From: W-Chloroflexi-9 sp045863195 | GTDB taxonomy: Bacteria; Chloroflexota; Dehalococcoidia; UBA2979 | Assembly: GCA_045863195.1 (NCBI GenBank) | Contig: BTUI01000013.1 | Span: 27,739 to 91,738 of the forward strand | DNA: 64,000 nucleotides | Direction: 5' to 3' | In this document: positions 1-7,503 of the stretch, in pieces | Layout: every line of letters begins with the position of its first letter | How positions within the stretch are numbered: the first letter of the stretch is position 1 | The notes under the pieces: generated by a model | The model's database searches: none | What the model saw: only the letters and a program-made list of their open reading frames with translations | Told to the model about the DNA's origin: nothing | Position numbers and translations under genes: made by a program

Positions 1-227
1 GGCTCCGTGGGGGCCGTGCGCTCCCCGGCGTGGCTCTTGTAGTTGATGCCGATCGCGAGGATCTTCGTCGGCTTCGTCGGCGGGAGGAACGTCACGGCCG
101 AGAGCGGGTGCGACTCGCCGGTCGGCTGGAGCGTGCCGAAGACGCCGCCCGCGACGAGATTCGCGCGCCGTCCCTGGATGATCGCCGTGGACGTCTTGCC
201 GTTCACCCGCACCCGCGCGATGCGCAT
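1..227 (-). CDS. Fumarylacetoacetate hydrolase (FAH) family protein, N-terminal part
   Basis: Only the first 75 codons are present; the gene runs off the left edge of the window. It starts at an ATG reading M-R-I-A-R-V-R-V-N-G. Around residues 50-70 it carries LPPTKPTKILAIGINYKSHA, which matches the conserved 'LPP..P.KI..IG.NY..HA.E' entry into the FAH catalytic domain. Members of this family hydrolyse or isomerise acylpyruvate and 2-oxo-hept-ene-dioate type compounds in aromatic catabolism, but the metal ligands (E-x-E) lie outside the window. The substrate therefore cannot be judged. The family call rests on this N-terminal signature alone. Confidence 0.75.
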   Translation of the reverse strand, partial: MRIARVRVNGKTSTAIIQGRRANLVAGGVFGTLQPTGESHPLSAVTFLPPTKPTKILAIGINYKSHAGERTAPTE

Positions 228-318
228 CGTGCCGCTCCTCGAACTGCTCGAACTGTGGATGCCGCGCGCGCCGCGTGTGGGCGTCCGTCCCGGCGCTCGC
301 ATGCTACCAGCGCTGCGC

Positions 319-810
319 CTAGTCGATCGTCCGGCCGAGGGTCGCAGCGATCGCATACGCCTCCGCGCCCTCGCGCATCGCGTGTTCGATCAGCAGATGC
401 CGGAGCGTGATCGTGCCGTCCGTGATCGCGATCACTTCGTCGAGACGCGCGAGGTCGAACATCCCGTACGCCTCCATGAATGCCTCGTGTGCATCGTGCA
501 TGGACGAGATCACGTCGGTCGCGTCGCGATCGGACTCGCTGCGCGGATCGTCGCTCATCGCGATCGCGAGGTGGCGTTGCGCACCGTCGCGGTCGTCGCC
601 GGCGACGGCGCGGAGCGCCACGACGACGCTGGTGTCGCGCGCGCGGACGCGTTCGATCGCGTCGCGCACGGTGCCGCGGTCGGCGAGTGCGGCGTCGAGG
701 TGCTCGCCCTCGATCTCCCGGATCGCCAGCAATAGCAGGCGATGCGCGTCCATGAAGACGATCAGCGGGTCAATGGTGGCGAAGGGATCGTGGATGTTGG
801 GTGCGGTCAT
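319..810 (-). CDS. Hypothetical protein, possible DinB-like helical bundle
   Basis: This is a 163-residue soluble protein. I placed the start at the ATG opening MTAPNIHDPF; the frame is open further upstream, but that stretch is Arg-rich and looks non-coding. A minus-strand TACACT box ends 7 nt before this ATG. The protein is mostly amphipathic helix. A segment with GTVRDAIERV (about residues 42-51) and a C-terminal TITLRHLLIEHAMREGAEA (about 134-152) recall the helices of DinB/MDMPI four-helix proteins, which usually bind a metal through three His. I cannot identify a full His triad, so the family call is weak. The reading frame itself is well supported by its codon pattern and promoter. Confidence 0.5.
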   Translation of the reverse strand: MTAPNIHDPFATIDPLIVFMDAHRLLLLAIREIEGEHLDAALADRGTVRDAIERVRARDTSVVVALRAVAGDDRDGAQRHLAIAMSDDPRSESDRDATDVISSMHDAHEAFMEAYGMFDLARLDEVIAITDGTITLRHLLIEHAMREGAEAYAIAATLGRTID

Positions 811-817
811 GCGCGTG

Positions 818-823
818 AGTGTA
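818..823 (-). promoter_or_regulatory. -10 element TACACT of a probable leaderless promoter
   Basis: On the minus strand this reads TACACT. Seven bases separate it from the ATG at 810, which puts the likely transcription start at or next to the start codon. The same hexamer recurs upstream of several other genes in the window. Confidence 0.45.
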
Positions 824-1036
824 CGCGTGATCGTTCCGGCGATCGTGCGCGCGTTCCGGTGGCCTCGTGCAGTGCGGGCGCGGCCTCGGTGCGTGGAGGC
901 ACACGGTGGGACGGGCGTGACGCGGTGATCGCGATCGCGAAAATTCCCTGCGTATCCACATGTTGACATCTTGTGAGTAAGTGCATCCGTGTTAGCATTT
1001 CGGCAACAACCCGGGGCTCAACATCGAGGTGCGATG

Positions 1037-1597
1037 ATGGCCACTGCGAGGAAGCCCGCCGCGACGAAGACGTCGACTGCGGCCAAGAAGACCACGACTG
1101 CCAAGCCTGCGGCTCGGACCGCGGCGAAGCCTGCTGCGAAGCCGGCCGCCAAGACCACGACGACGCGCGCCGCCGCGAAGCCCGCTGCGAAGCCGGCCGC
1201 CAAGGCCACGACGACGCGCGCTGCGGCGAAGCCCGCTGCGAAGCCGGCCGCCAAGGCCACGACGACGCGCGCCGCTGCGAAGCCCGCTGCGAAGCCGGCC
1301 GCCAAGGCCACGACGACGCGCGCCGCTGCCAAGCCGGCCGCGAAGCCGGCGGCCAAGGCCACGACGACGCGCGCCGCTGCCAAGCCGGCCGCGAAGCCGG
1401 CGGCCCGCGCTGCGGCGAAGCCCGCTGCGAAGGCCACGACGACGCGCGCTGCTGCGAAGCCGGCCGCGAAGCCGGCGGCCCGCGCCGCGGCGAAGCCTGC
1501 TGCCAAGCCGGCCGCCCGGACCACAACGCGCGCCGCAGCGAAGCCCGCTGCCAAGCCCGCCACGACCACGCGCGCACGCGCGGCGGCGAAGAAGTAA
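1037..1597 (+). CDS. Histone H1-like Lys/Ala-rich DNA-binding protein
   Basis: A protein of about 186 residues composed almost entirely of Ala, Lys, Pro, Thr and Arg, built from repeats of K-P-A-A-K-P-A-A-K and T-T-T-R-A. This composition is typical of bacterial histone H1/HU-tail-like proteins that bind DNA non-specifically and condense the nucleoid. There is no globular domain. I chose the second of two adjacent ATGs (1034 and 1037) because GAGGT at 1026-1030 lies 6 nt before it. A TTGACA at 963-968 could be the -35 box, but I do not see a convincing -10. A strong terminator follows. The gene stands alone between the DinB-like gene and the CysS/MshC-like gene. The nucleoid role is inferred from composition only. 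Confidence 0.75.
   Translation: MATARKPAATKTSTAAKKTTTAKPAARTAAKPAAKPAAKTTTTRAAAKPAAKPAAKATTTRAAAKPAAKPAAKATTTRAAAKPAAKPAAKATTTRAAAKPAAKPAAKATTTRAAAKPAAKPAARAAAKPAAKATTTRAAAKPAAKPAARAAAKPAAKPAARTTTRAAAKPAAKPATTTRARAAAKK
1151..1405 (+). repeat. Tandem 51-bp coding repeat (five units) in the H1-like gene
   Basis: Units begin AAG(A/G)CCACGACGACGCGCG at 1151, 1202, 1253, 1304 and 1355, an exact 51-bp period that encodes 17 residues. A further copy begins at 1430 after a 75-bp step. The period is a multiple of three, so unit gain or loss would keep the frame and change only the tail length. Confidence 0.85.
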
Positions 1598-1625
1598 ATT
1601 CACTTCACCTCTCGGGTTGTTACGG

Positions 1626-1660
1626 CACACCCCCGGCACGCGCCGGGGGTGTGTTGTTTC
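1626..1660 (+). terminator. Rho-independent terminator after the H1-like gene
   Basis: A perfect 12-bp stem (CACACCCCCGGC with GCCGGGGGTGTG, 1626-1637 and 1642-1653) closes a 4-nt loop and is followed by TTGTTTC. It ends the H1-like transcript and separates it from the next gene. Confidence 0.85.
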
Positions 1661-1770
1661 CGGGGCTCTCCGCGGGCCAGCCGGGACGGGGTGCTACGAT
1701 CCCCCGCGCTCGTCTCCATGGCGCACATCGGACGGAGCCGCACCTGCTGCAGCCGCGCCCCTACGACAAC

Positions 1771-2967
1771 CTGCACCTCTACAACAGCCTGAGCCGGGAC
1801 GTGGAGCGATTCCACCCGCTGGAGGATGGCGTGGTGCGCATGTACGTCTGCGGCATCACGCCGTACGACGTGGGCCATCTGGGCCACGCGCTCGTGTACG
1901 TGGCGTTCGACACGCTGCGCCGGTGGCTGGAGTTCAACGGCTACGAGGTGCACCACGTCCAGAACATCACTGACGTGGACGATGACATGGTGCGCGTCTC
2001 CCGCGAGCGCGCCTGCTCGATCGCGGAACTGACCGACCTCAACCACGCCATCTACCTGCGAGAGATGGACGCGCTGAACGTCCTGCGCCCGGACGCCTTC
2101 CCGCGTGTCTCAGAGACCATCCCGGAGATCATCGAGACGGTCGCGCGCCTGGTGGAACGCGGCTTCGCGTACGAGGTGGATGGCTACGTCTTCTTCGACG
2201 TGACACGCACGCCGGAGTTCGGCGCGCTCGCGGGTGTCACCGGCGAGGCGCTGCTCTCCTTCAAGAGCGACTCGATGCCCGCCGAACCCGCGGAGTTGAA
2301 GCGTCACCCGCTCGACTTCCTGGTCTGGCAGCCCTGCGACTGGGAGGGCGCGAAGTTCGACTCCCCGTGGGGTGTCGGGCGTCCCGGCTGGCACATCGAG
2401 TGTTCCGCGATGGCGCAGAAGCACCTGGGGCCGCAGCTGGACATCCACGGCGGCGGCAAGGACCTGCGCTACCCGCACCACGATTCCGAGATCGTGCAGT
2501 CGGAGGCGGCGAGCGGCCTGCGCCCGTACACCGGTACGTGGATGCACAACGGCACCATGGGCCTCGATGGCCACAAGATGTCGAAGTCGCTCGGCAACCT
2601 GGTGAAGGTGAGCCAGTTGCTGGAGGAGGGCTTCACCGCGAACGGCCTCCGCCTGGCGCTCCTCGGGCAGCACTACCGCGCCGACCGCGACTTCTCGCGC
2701 GACGACCTGCGGACGTGGGAGGAGCGCGCACGGCTGCTGGAGCGCGCGGCGCGCGCCCCCGGCGGGCCGCCGGACCGCCTGCGCGTGCAGCCGTACCGCA
2801 ACGCCTTCCACGACGCGATGGACGCCGACCTGGACACGCCGAAGGCGATCGGGGTGCTGCTGCAGATCGCCGAAGGGCTGGAGGCGGGCCGCATCGCCGG
2901 TGACACCGGCGTCGCCACGCTCGTCGAACTTGGTGACGTGCTCGGCCTGCGCCTGCGCCCGGACTGA
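1771..2967 (+). CDS. cysS: Cysteine--tRNA ligase / MshC-type cysteine ligase
   Basis: A class I aminoacyl-tRNA-synthetase fold that activates cysteine with ATP. It shows MYVCGITPYDVGHLGHA (first Zn-ligand Cys and the HIGH motif as HLGH, about residues 24-40), HIECSAM (Cys ligand, about 211), GGGKDLRYPHHDSE (His and Glu ligands) and KMSKS near residue 268. At about 398 residues it is shorter than usual CysS (460 or more) and close in size to MshC, the mycothiol cysteine ligase. The segment LRLALLGQHYRADRDF is also MshC-like, while SPWGVGRPGWHIECSAM fits both families. Similarity begins at LHLYNSL, where only a CTG codon (1771) exists; the nearest standard start is GTG at 1801, which would trim a conserved strand. 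TACGAT at 1695-1700 is a possible -10 box. I cannot settle CysS versus MshC. Confidence 0.75.
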   Translation: MHLYNSLSRDVERFHPLEDGVVRMYVCGITPYDVGHLGHALVYVAFDTLRRWLEFNGYEVHHVQNITDVDDDMVRVSRERACSIAELTDLNHAIYLREMDALNVLRPDAFPRVSETIPEIIETVARLVERGFAYEVDGYVFFDVTRTPEFGALAGVTGEALLSFKSDSMPAEPAELKRHPLDFLVWQPCDWEGAKFDSPWGVGRPGWHIECSAMAQKHLGPQLDIHGGGKDLRYPHHDSEIVQSEAASGLRPYTGTWMHNGTMGLDGHKMSKSLGNLVKVSQLLEEGFTANGLRLALLGQHYRADRDFSRDDLRTWEERARLLERAARAPGGPPDRLRVQPYRNAFHDAMDADLDTPKAIGVLLQIAEGLEAGRIAGDTGVATLVELGDVLGLRLRPD

Positions 2968-2990
2968 TCCGCCTACATCGTCGCGCTCCC

Positions 2991-2996
2991 TACACT
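2991..2996 (+). promoter_or_regulatory. -10 element TACACT before the hemerythrin gene
   Basis: TACACT lies 6 nt before the ATG at 3003, so the transcript probably starts at or within a base or two of the start codon. No clear TTGACA-like -35 box is visible. Confidence 0.45.
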
Positions 2997-3002
2997 GGGA
3001 GC

Positions 3003-3491
3003 ATGCGACGCGATCCGCGCCTCGTCCGCCTCTCGCAGGAGCACCACCACGCGCTGGTGCTCTCGCTGCGCATCCAGCGTGAACTTCCGGGCGCCGATGC
3101 CGAGGGGCTGAAGGCGCTGTACGGCGACCTGCTGCGCTTCTGGGCGGCCGGCCTGCTTCCGCACTTCGGCGCGGAGAACGAATGCCTGCTCGCCCGCATC
3201 GCGCACCACTCGGACGCCGGCCTCCAGCACGCGGGACGCCTGCAGCGCGACCATCGCGAGATCGAGGCGCTCGTCGAGGCGATGCGGGTCGCGCGCGACA
3301 CGGAGGAGCGCCGGGACGCCCTCGCCCGCTTCGGCGTCGCCCTTCGCGACCATGTGCGCTGGGAGGAGTCCGACCTGTTCGAATGGCTCCCCGGCGCGCT
3401 CGGCGAGGCGGAGATGGACGCCGTCGGCGACTACCTCGCGCGGCATCTGCCGGAGACGCCGATCGCGGCGCCGATGCCGCACGACCCGTAG
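3003..3491 (+). CDS. Hemerythrin HHE cation-binding domain protein
   Basis: A 162-residue four-helix protein expected to bind a di-iron centre for O2, NO or iron sensing or storage. Candidate ligands fall in the hemerythrin order: the H14-H16 cluster (SQEHHHAL), H54 and E58 (LPHFGAE), H84 (QRDHREIE), and H117 with E121 (RDHVRWEE). The length suits a single HHE domain with a short tail. It has no signal peptide or membrane segment, so it is cytoplasmic. It is convergent with the LLM oxidoreductase gene, 6 nt away. The family is clear; the physiological ligand is not. Confidence 0.85.
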   Translation: MRRDPRLVRLSQEHHHALVLSLRIQRELPGADAEGLKALYGDLLRFWAAGLLPHFGAENECLLARIAHHSDAGLQHAGRLQRDHREIEALVEAMRVARDTEERRDALARFGVALRDHVRWEESDLFEWLPGALGEAEMDAVGDYLARHLPETPIAAPMPHDP

Positions 3492-3497
3492 GCGCTG

Positions 3498-4568
3498 CTA
3501 CCGCGATCCGGCCGGTTCCGCCTCGAGCTCCCGCATCACCTCGCCCAGTTCGGCCAGCGTGTCCGCGCGCTGCTTCAGGTCGCCCTGCGCACCGGCGCGG
3601 AACGTGGTGACCCCGGCGTTGCGGTAGACGCGCAGGCGGTCCTTCACGGCCTCGCGGTCGCCGATGAGGTGCGTGGCGAGCACGAGTTCCGTCGGCACGC
3701 GCTTGCGCGCCTCGTCGCGCTGGCCGGAGAGCCAGAGACGCTGGATCTCCTTCGCCTCGTCCGCCCAGCCCTGGCGGCTGTAGGCGGCGTTGTAGAAGTT
3801 GTGCTGCTTCGAGCCCATCGCGCCGAGCGAGAACGCCAGGCCCGGCTTGAGCGACTCGGCGGCGCGCTCCGGGTCGTCCGTGAACACCACCGTGCCGCCG
3901 ACGGCGATATCGATCTCCTTGAAGTCGCGCCCGGCCGCCTTCGCGCCCGCCCGGATCTCATCCAGGAACAGGTCGGCGTACTCCGGGATGAAGGAGCCGC
4001 CGAGCCAGCCGTCCGCGATCTCGCCGGTCAGGCGCAGGTTCGCCGGGCCGAGGGAGGCGATGTAGATCGGGAGGTGGGGTGTGGCGGGAGCGCCGCTGCG
4101 CAGCGCCTTGCCCTCGCCCGTGCCGCCGTGCTCGGCGTCCAGCGGCAGGTGGTGGAACTCGCCCTCGTAGGCGACGGTCTCGCCGTTCATCACCCGGCGC
4201 ACCACCTCCACGACCTCGCGGGTCTGCTTCAGCGGCTTGCGGAAGGGGATGCCGTGCCAGCCCTCGATCACCTGGGGGCCGCTGGTGCCGAGGCCGAGCA
4301 TGAAGCGCCCGCCGGACATCTGGTCCAGGCTCATCGCCGTCATGCCGATCAGTGCCGGGGTGCGCGTGCCCACCTGGAAGATGCCGCTGCCGAAGCGCAG
4401 CGTCGTCGTGTGCGCCATGAGGTAGGCGATCGGCGTCGCCGCGTCGTGCGACCATGCCTCCGCCGTCCACATAGAGTCGACGCCGGCGCGTTCCGCCTCC
4501 TGCGCGAAGGCGATGGTGGTCGGCCAGTCCGTGATGGCGTTGTGGTGCAGGCCGATGGCGATCTTCAT
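3498..4568 (-). CDS. LLM-class F420-dependent oxidoreductase
   Basis: A 356-residue luciferase-like TIM-barrel protein. The start is the ATG of MKIAIGLHHNAITDW; the frame extends upstream but that part is Arg-rich and unlike the family. Typical features are FAQEAERAGVDSMWTAEAWSHDA (residues about 20-42, written across two strands), TTTLRFGSGIFQVGTRTP, and LDQMSGGRFMLGLGTSGPQV, the usual cofactor-cleft region of F420-dependent family members. These enzymes use F420H2 or FMNH2 for hydride transfer on varied substrates. The window also holds cofE and an NADPH:F420 reductase gene, which supports F420 rather than FMN as cofactor. TATCGT in reverse orientation around 4630 may be the -10 box. The substrate is unknown. 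Confidence 0.85.
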   Translation of the reverse strand: MKIAIGLHHNAITDWPTTIAFAQEAERAGVDSMWTAEAWSHDAATPIAYLMAHTTTLRFGSGIFQVGTRTPALIGMTAMSLDQMSGGRFMLGLGTSGPQVIEGWHGIPFRKPLKQTREVVEVVRRVMNGETVAYEGEFHHLPLDAEHGGTGEGKALRSGAPATPHLPIYIASLGPANLRLTGEIADGWLGGSFIPEYADLFLDEIRAGAKAAGRDFKEIDIAVGGTVVFTDDPERAAESLKPGLAFSLGAMGSKQHNFYNAAYSRQGWADEAKEIQRLWLSGQRDEARKRVPTELVLATHLIGDREAVKDRLRVYRNAGVTTFRAGAQGDLKQRADTLAELGEVMRELEAEPAGSR

Positions 4569-4716
4569 GCGTGTGCTCCCGGTGCGCGGTAGCCGTGCCC
4601 CGATCCGTCGAGGCGTGCCGGCGCGCGCACGATAGCAGTCTCGCCGGGCGATCACACGCCGCGGTGGGCGGTATCGTGGAAGCGCCCCGAGCCCTGACTG
4701 CCGGAAAGAGCGCCCC

Positions 4717-6003
4717 GTGGGTGTCCTCGCGCGCCGACTGCCGTTCCACTACGGCTGGCTGATCGTGGTCGTCGCCATCCTCTCGAACACGATCACCGGC
4801 GGCGCCATGTTCTGGACGGCCACGGTCTACGTGCCGGCGATCGCGGACGACTTCGGGGTGGGCCGCACCGTGGTGGTCGCGGCGTTCATGGCCGGCCAGA
4901 CCATCTTCGCGCTCGCGGGGCCGCTGGTGGGCCGATACATCGACCGGAACGGGGCGACGCGGGTGATCCGGATCAGCCTGCTGGTGGCGCCCGGCGCGCT
5001 GGTGCTCACCTCTTTCGTGACGGTGCCGTGGATGCTGTTCGTCGGGTGGGCCGTGGCCAGCATCGGCCGGACCTTCATCATGCCGATCCCGTTCAACTGG
5101 GTGATGACGCGCTGGTTCGAGGGCCGGCGGCGTCAGACCGCGCTCGGCCTCGTCACGGTCGGGTTCGGCCTGGGCGGTGCGGCCGTGCTGCCGGTCTACA
5201 AGGCGCTGACGGAGGTCACGGACTGGGGCACCACCATGCGCGTGAGCGGCCTCGCGATCCTCGCGATCCAGGCCGTCGCCGTGCTGGTCATCCGCAACCG
5301 CCCGTCCGATCTGGGGCTGGCCCCGGTGGTGGCGCACGATGAGCGCCGCGCGGACGGGCTCGAGGCGGTGGAGTGGGGACTGTCCGCGCCGGAGGTGCTG
5401 CGGACCGCCGTGTTCTGGATGATGTCGATCGCCCTCATGTTGTTCTTCATCGGCCAGGGGTCCGTGACCACGCTGGCCGTGGACTTCTTCGACTCGCGGA
5501 ACGTGACCATCGGGGCGGCGGCGCTGTCGCTGTCCGCGCTGATCCGGACCGTGGCGCGCGTGCCGATCGGCATCGCCCTCGGGCGGGTCCGGCGCGTCTA
5601 CGCGCTGGCGGTGGCGGTCATGCTGTCGCAGGCGGTCGCCACGCTGGCGCTGGTGCTGGATCCGGCCACGGTCGGTCTGGCGGTCTGGGTGCTGCTGTGG
5701 GGCGTGGGTGGCGCGTTCGGGCCGATGCTGGAGCCGCTGCTGATCACGCGGACGTTCGGCGTGAAGCACTTTGGCGCGGTGGCGGGGACGGTGCAGCTGG
5801 TGGCGACCGGCGGGCAGTTGTTCGGCACGATTGGCGGCGCCGCGCTGTACGACCTGCTCGGCTCGTACACGGTGCCGTTCCTGGTCTACACGGGCGGGGT
5901 GGCGTTCGGGGCGGCACTGGTGGCCGCGAGCGGCGTGGGCGCCGCGCGTCCGGCGTTCCAGGCGCGGCTCGCCGCGTCAGGACGCCCGGAGGGCAGCGCC
6001 TAG
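4717..6003 (+). CDS. MFS transporter (OFA/monocarboxylate-type)
   Basis: A 428-residue integral membrane protein with about 12 hydrophobic segments. The opening FHYGWLIVVVAIL is characteristic of the oxalate/formate and monocarboxylate branch of the major facilitator superfamily. A loop between helices 2 and 3 reads GPLVGRYIDRNGATRVI, matching the MFS G-x-x-x-D-R-x-G-x-R/K signature. The start is GTG with GGAAAGAG 7 nt upstream. It is divergent from the LLM oxidoreductase gene and stands alone. Substrate is inferred only as a small organic anion. Confidence 0.85.
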   Translation: MGVLARRLPFHYGWLIVVVAILSNTITGGAMFWTATVYVPAIADDFGVGRTVVVAAFMAGQTIFALAGPLVGRYIDRNGATRVIRISLLVAPGALVLTSFVTVPWMLFVGWAVASIGRTFIMPIPFNWVMTRWFEGRRRQTALGLVTVGFGLGGAAVLPVYKALTEVTDWGTTMRVSGLAILAIQAVAVLVIRNRPSDLGLAPVVAHDERRADGLEAVEWGLSAPEVLRTAVFWMMSIALMLFFIGQGSVTTLAVDFFDSRNVTIGAAALSLSALIRTVARVPIGIALGRVRRVYALAVAVMLSQAVATLALVLDPATVGLAVWVLLWGVGGAFGPMLEPLLITRTFGVKHFGAVAGTVQLVATGGQLFGTIGGAALYDLLGSYTVPFLVYTGGVAFGAALVAASGVGAARPAFQARLAASGRPEGSA

Positions 6004-6025
6004 CCTGGCCCCCGGCGGGCGGGCG

Positions 6026-6505
6026 TCAGGCGTCGCGAGTCTCCGTGCCGGCGTCCGGCGTCGCCGGTGGCACATCGGCGGCCGACGGATGCGCGGCGCG
6101 GGGCGGGCGTGGCGTGTGGAGTTCGCGCTCCACGGCGTCCGCGACCGGCCGCAGCGTCGGCGGCACGGAGCGACGGGCGAACTCGATCGCGCCGGTGCCG
6201 GCGACACGCCGGATGTCGTCCTGGTGGTCGCGCGTGTACTGCACCGCTTCACGCGCCGCTCGTTCCACGTGCGGGCGGGCGGCGTCCGCCGCGGCCTTCG
6301 CCTGCCGGGCGAGGCGTTCCGCCTGCGGTTTCGCCGCCTCGATCGCCTCGCGCGCCTGTTCCACCAGGCGGTCGCGCTCGGGGCCGGGGCTGGCGACCTC
6401 CCGCGCACGCCGGACGAGGCGTCCGAGCGCGCCGCCGGCGGATGCGGCGGCGTCTCGTGACGCCTCGTGTGGGGTCGGTTCCGGGGTCTCGTCCGTGCCG
6501 CTCAT
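6026..6505 (-). CDS. Hypothetical Ala/Arg-rich helical protein
   Basis: A 159-residue soluble protein without recognisable domain. The start at MSGTDETPEP follows a minus-strand TACACT (6512-6517) by 6 nt, so it may be leaderless. The centre (about residues 45-95) is a continuous amphipathic helix with repeats like EQAREAIEAAKPQAERLARQ and HVERAAREAVQ, reminiscent of apolipoprotein- or LEA-like 11-residue helical repeats. Both ends are Pro-rich and disordered. It is convergent with the MFS gene. I can give no function; a membrane-surface or stress-protectant role would be guesswork. Confidence 0.6.
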   Translation of the reverse strand: MSGTDETPEPTPHEASRDAAASAGGALGRLVRRAREVASPGPERDRLVEQAREAIEAAKPQAERLARQAKAAADAARPHVERAAREAVQYTRDHQDDIRRVAGTGAIEFARRSVPPTLRPVADAVERELHTPRPPRAAHPSAADVPPATPDAGTETRDA

Positions 6506-6511
6506 GCCTCC

Positions 6512-6517
6512 AGTGTA
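6512..6517 (-). promoter_or_regulatory. -10 element TACACT of a probable leaderless promoter
   Basis: TACACT on the minus strand, with 6 nt to the ATG at 6505. Same hexamer and spacing as at 818-823 and 2991-2996. Confidence 0.45.
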
Positions 6518-6561
6518 CGGAAGTGGCGGCGGCGCGGGGCGTCCTCCGGCGCGGCGACGGG

Positions 6562-6894
6562 CTAGCGGCCCGCGCTGCGCTCCTTCGCCCGCTGCAGGGC
6601 GCGGACGATCATGCCCTTCTCCGGCACCGGCTTCCAGCCGGCCATGGTGTTGAAGTAGCGGACGCCGGCGGAGCGCTCTTCGGGCTCGCGCTCCATGTAC
6701 TCCACGTCGAAGCCGTCCACGCGGATCGTCGGCGAGCCGATGCACTTGGCGTCGATCGCCTCTTCGTCGGCGCGGATCACGGTCTCCTGGACCTGCACGT
6801 CCACGCCGGCCTCTTCCACGGCTTCCTTCACGACCTTGCGGATCTCGTCGTGCCACTTCTTGCCGAGTTCCGTCAGGACCATCGTGACTTCCAT
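6562..6894 (-). CDS. Small thioredoxin-fold protein with a single Cys (DUF2703-like)
   Basis: A 110-residue protein with the pattern of a truncated thioredoxin/glutaredoxin fold. It has an N-terminal helix (KKWHDEIRKVVKEAVEEAGV), a strand-helix region, then C51 in AKCIGSPTIRVDG, where SPT supplies the cis-Pro turn of thioredoxin folds. The usual C-x-x-C is reduced to one Cys, so general disulfide reductase chemistry is unlikely; monothiol, metal or mercury-type binding is possible. GGAGGAG lies 7 nt before the ATG. It may be co-transcribed with the upstream minus-strand genes (72 nt gap). The family call rests on the C-x-GSPTI-V-G motif. Confidence 0.6.
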   Translation of the reverse strand: MEVTMVLTELGKKWHDEIRKVVKEAVEEAGVDVQVQETVIRADEEAIDAKCIGSPTIRVDGFDVEYMEREPEERSAGVRYFNTMAGWKPVPEKGMIVRALQRAKERSAGR

Positions 6895-6966
6895 GCTCGT
6901 GTCTCCTCCAACCGCGGGCCGCCTGTCGGCGCGGGCCCCGCTGTGCTGATGTGTCGGTCCGGGTGC

Positions 6967-7503
6967 TCAGGCGGTCGCGCCGCCGGGGGCGGCTGCATCG
7001 TCGCCCACGCGGGCCTCGTGCGCCAGACGGTAGCGGAAGTCGCAGAACGGCGCGCCCTGCATGATCGTCTGGGTGCGCTCCAGGTGGAGGTCCTCCGAGT
7101 ACCCCTCGGAGAGCGCGAAGTCTCGGCCGCAGGAGAGGAGGAAGCCCAGGTCCTCGGCGCCCATGCGGCGGTACATCTCCGCGAAGCGGCAGCCGACGAC
7201 GTTGAACTCCAGCCGCTCGCCGTCCTGGCGGAGCGTCTCGATGGCGAGGTCGCCGCCGGCGCCGCCCCACGAGTCCTTGACGTGGGTGAACCCCTCGAGG
7301 TCGGCGCGGCCGAGCGCCTCGGCGACGCGCTGCCCCTGGTCGCGGGCGATGTCCGCGATCACCTCGCCGGCGATGCGGTGGGCGCGCTCCGTCCCCAGTT
7401 CCGCCTCCAGGCGGCGGATGAGGGGGATCAGCACCTCCGCCTCGATCCCGCGCTGCTGGAGCAGCGTGATCGGGCGCGGGTCGGGGCGGGGCTCGGCGGT
7501 CAT
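6967..7503 (-). CDS. L-2-amino-thiazoline-4-carboxylic acid hydrolase-like protein
   Basis: A 178-residue protein. The C-terminal half contains NVVGCRFAEMYRRMG, LGFLLSCGRDFALSEGY and ERTQTIMQGAPFCDFRYR, the conserved segments of the ATC hydrolase/DUF family, with Cys in GCRF, SCGRD and FCDFRY. The reference enzyme opens the thiazoline ring to S-carbamoyl-cysteine, but many homologues are of unknown role. The ATG overlaps the stop of the upstream Nudix gene by 4 nt (ATGA), so the two are translationally coupled. I chose this ATG for that overlap; the frame is open far upstream but reads Arg/Ala-rich. Confidence 0.75.
   Translation of the reverse strand: MTAEPRPDPRPITLLQQRGIEAEVLIPLIRRLEAELGTERAHRIAGEVIADIARDQGQRVAEALGRADLEGFTHVKDSWGGAGGDLAIETLRQDGERLEFNVVGCRFAEMYRRMGAEDLGFLLSCGRDFALSEGYSEDLHLERTQTIMQGAPFCDFRYRLAHEARVGDDAAAPGGATA

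Noticed and set aside
1151..1405. CRISPR-like regular repeats
   Set aside because: The period is a multiple of three, there are no unique spacers, and the repeats encode Lys/Ala/Pro/Thr units of one protein.
973..1770. In-frame N-terminal extension of the CysS/MshC-like frame through the H1-like gene
   Set aside because: It is a shadow of the repeat region and crosses a strong terminator; similarity starts only at 1771.
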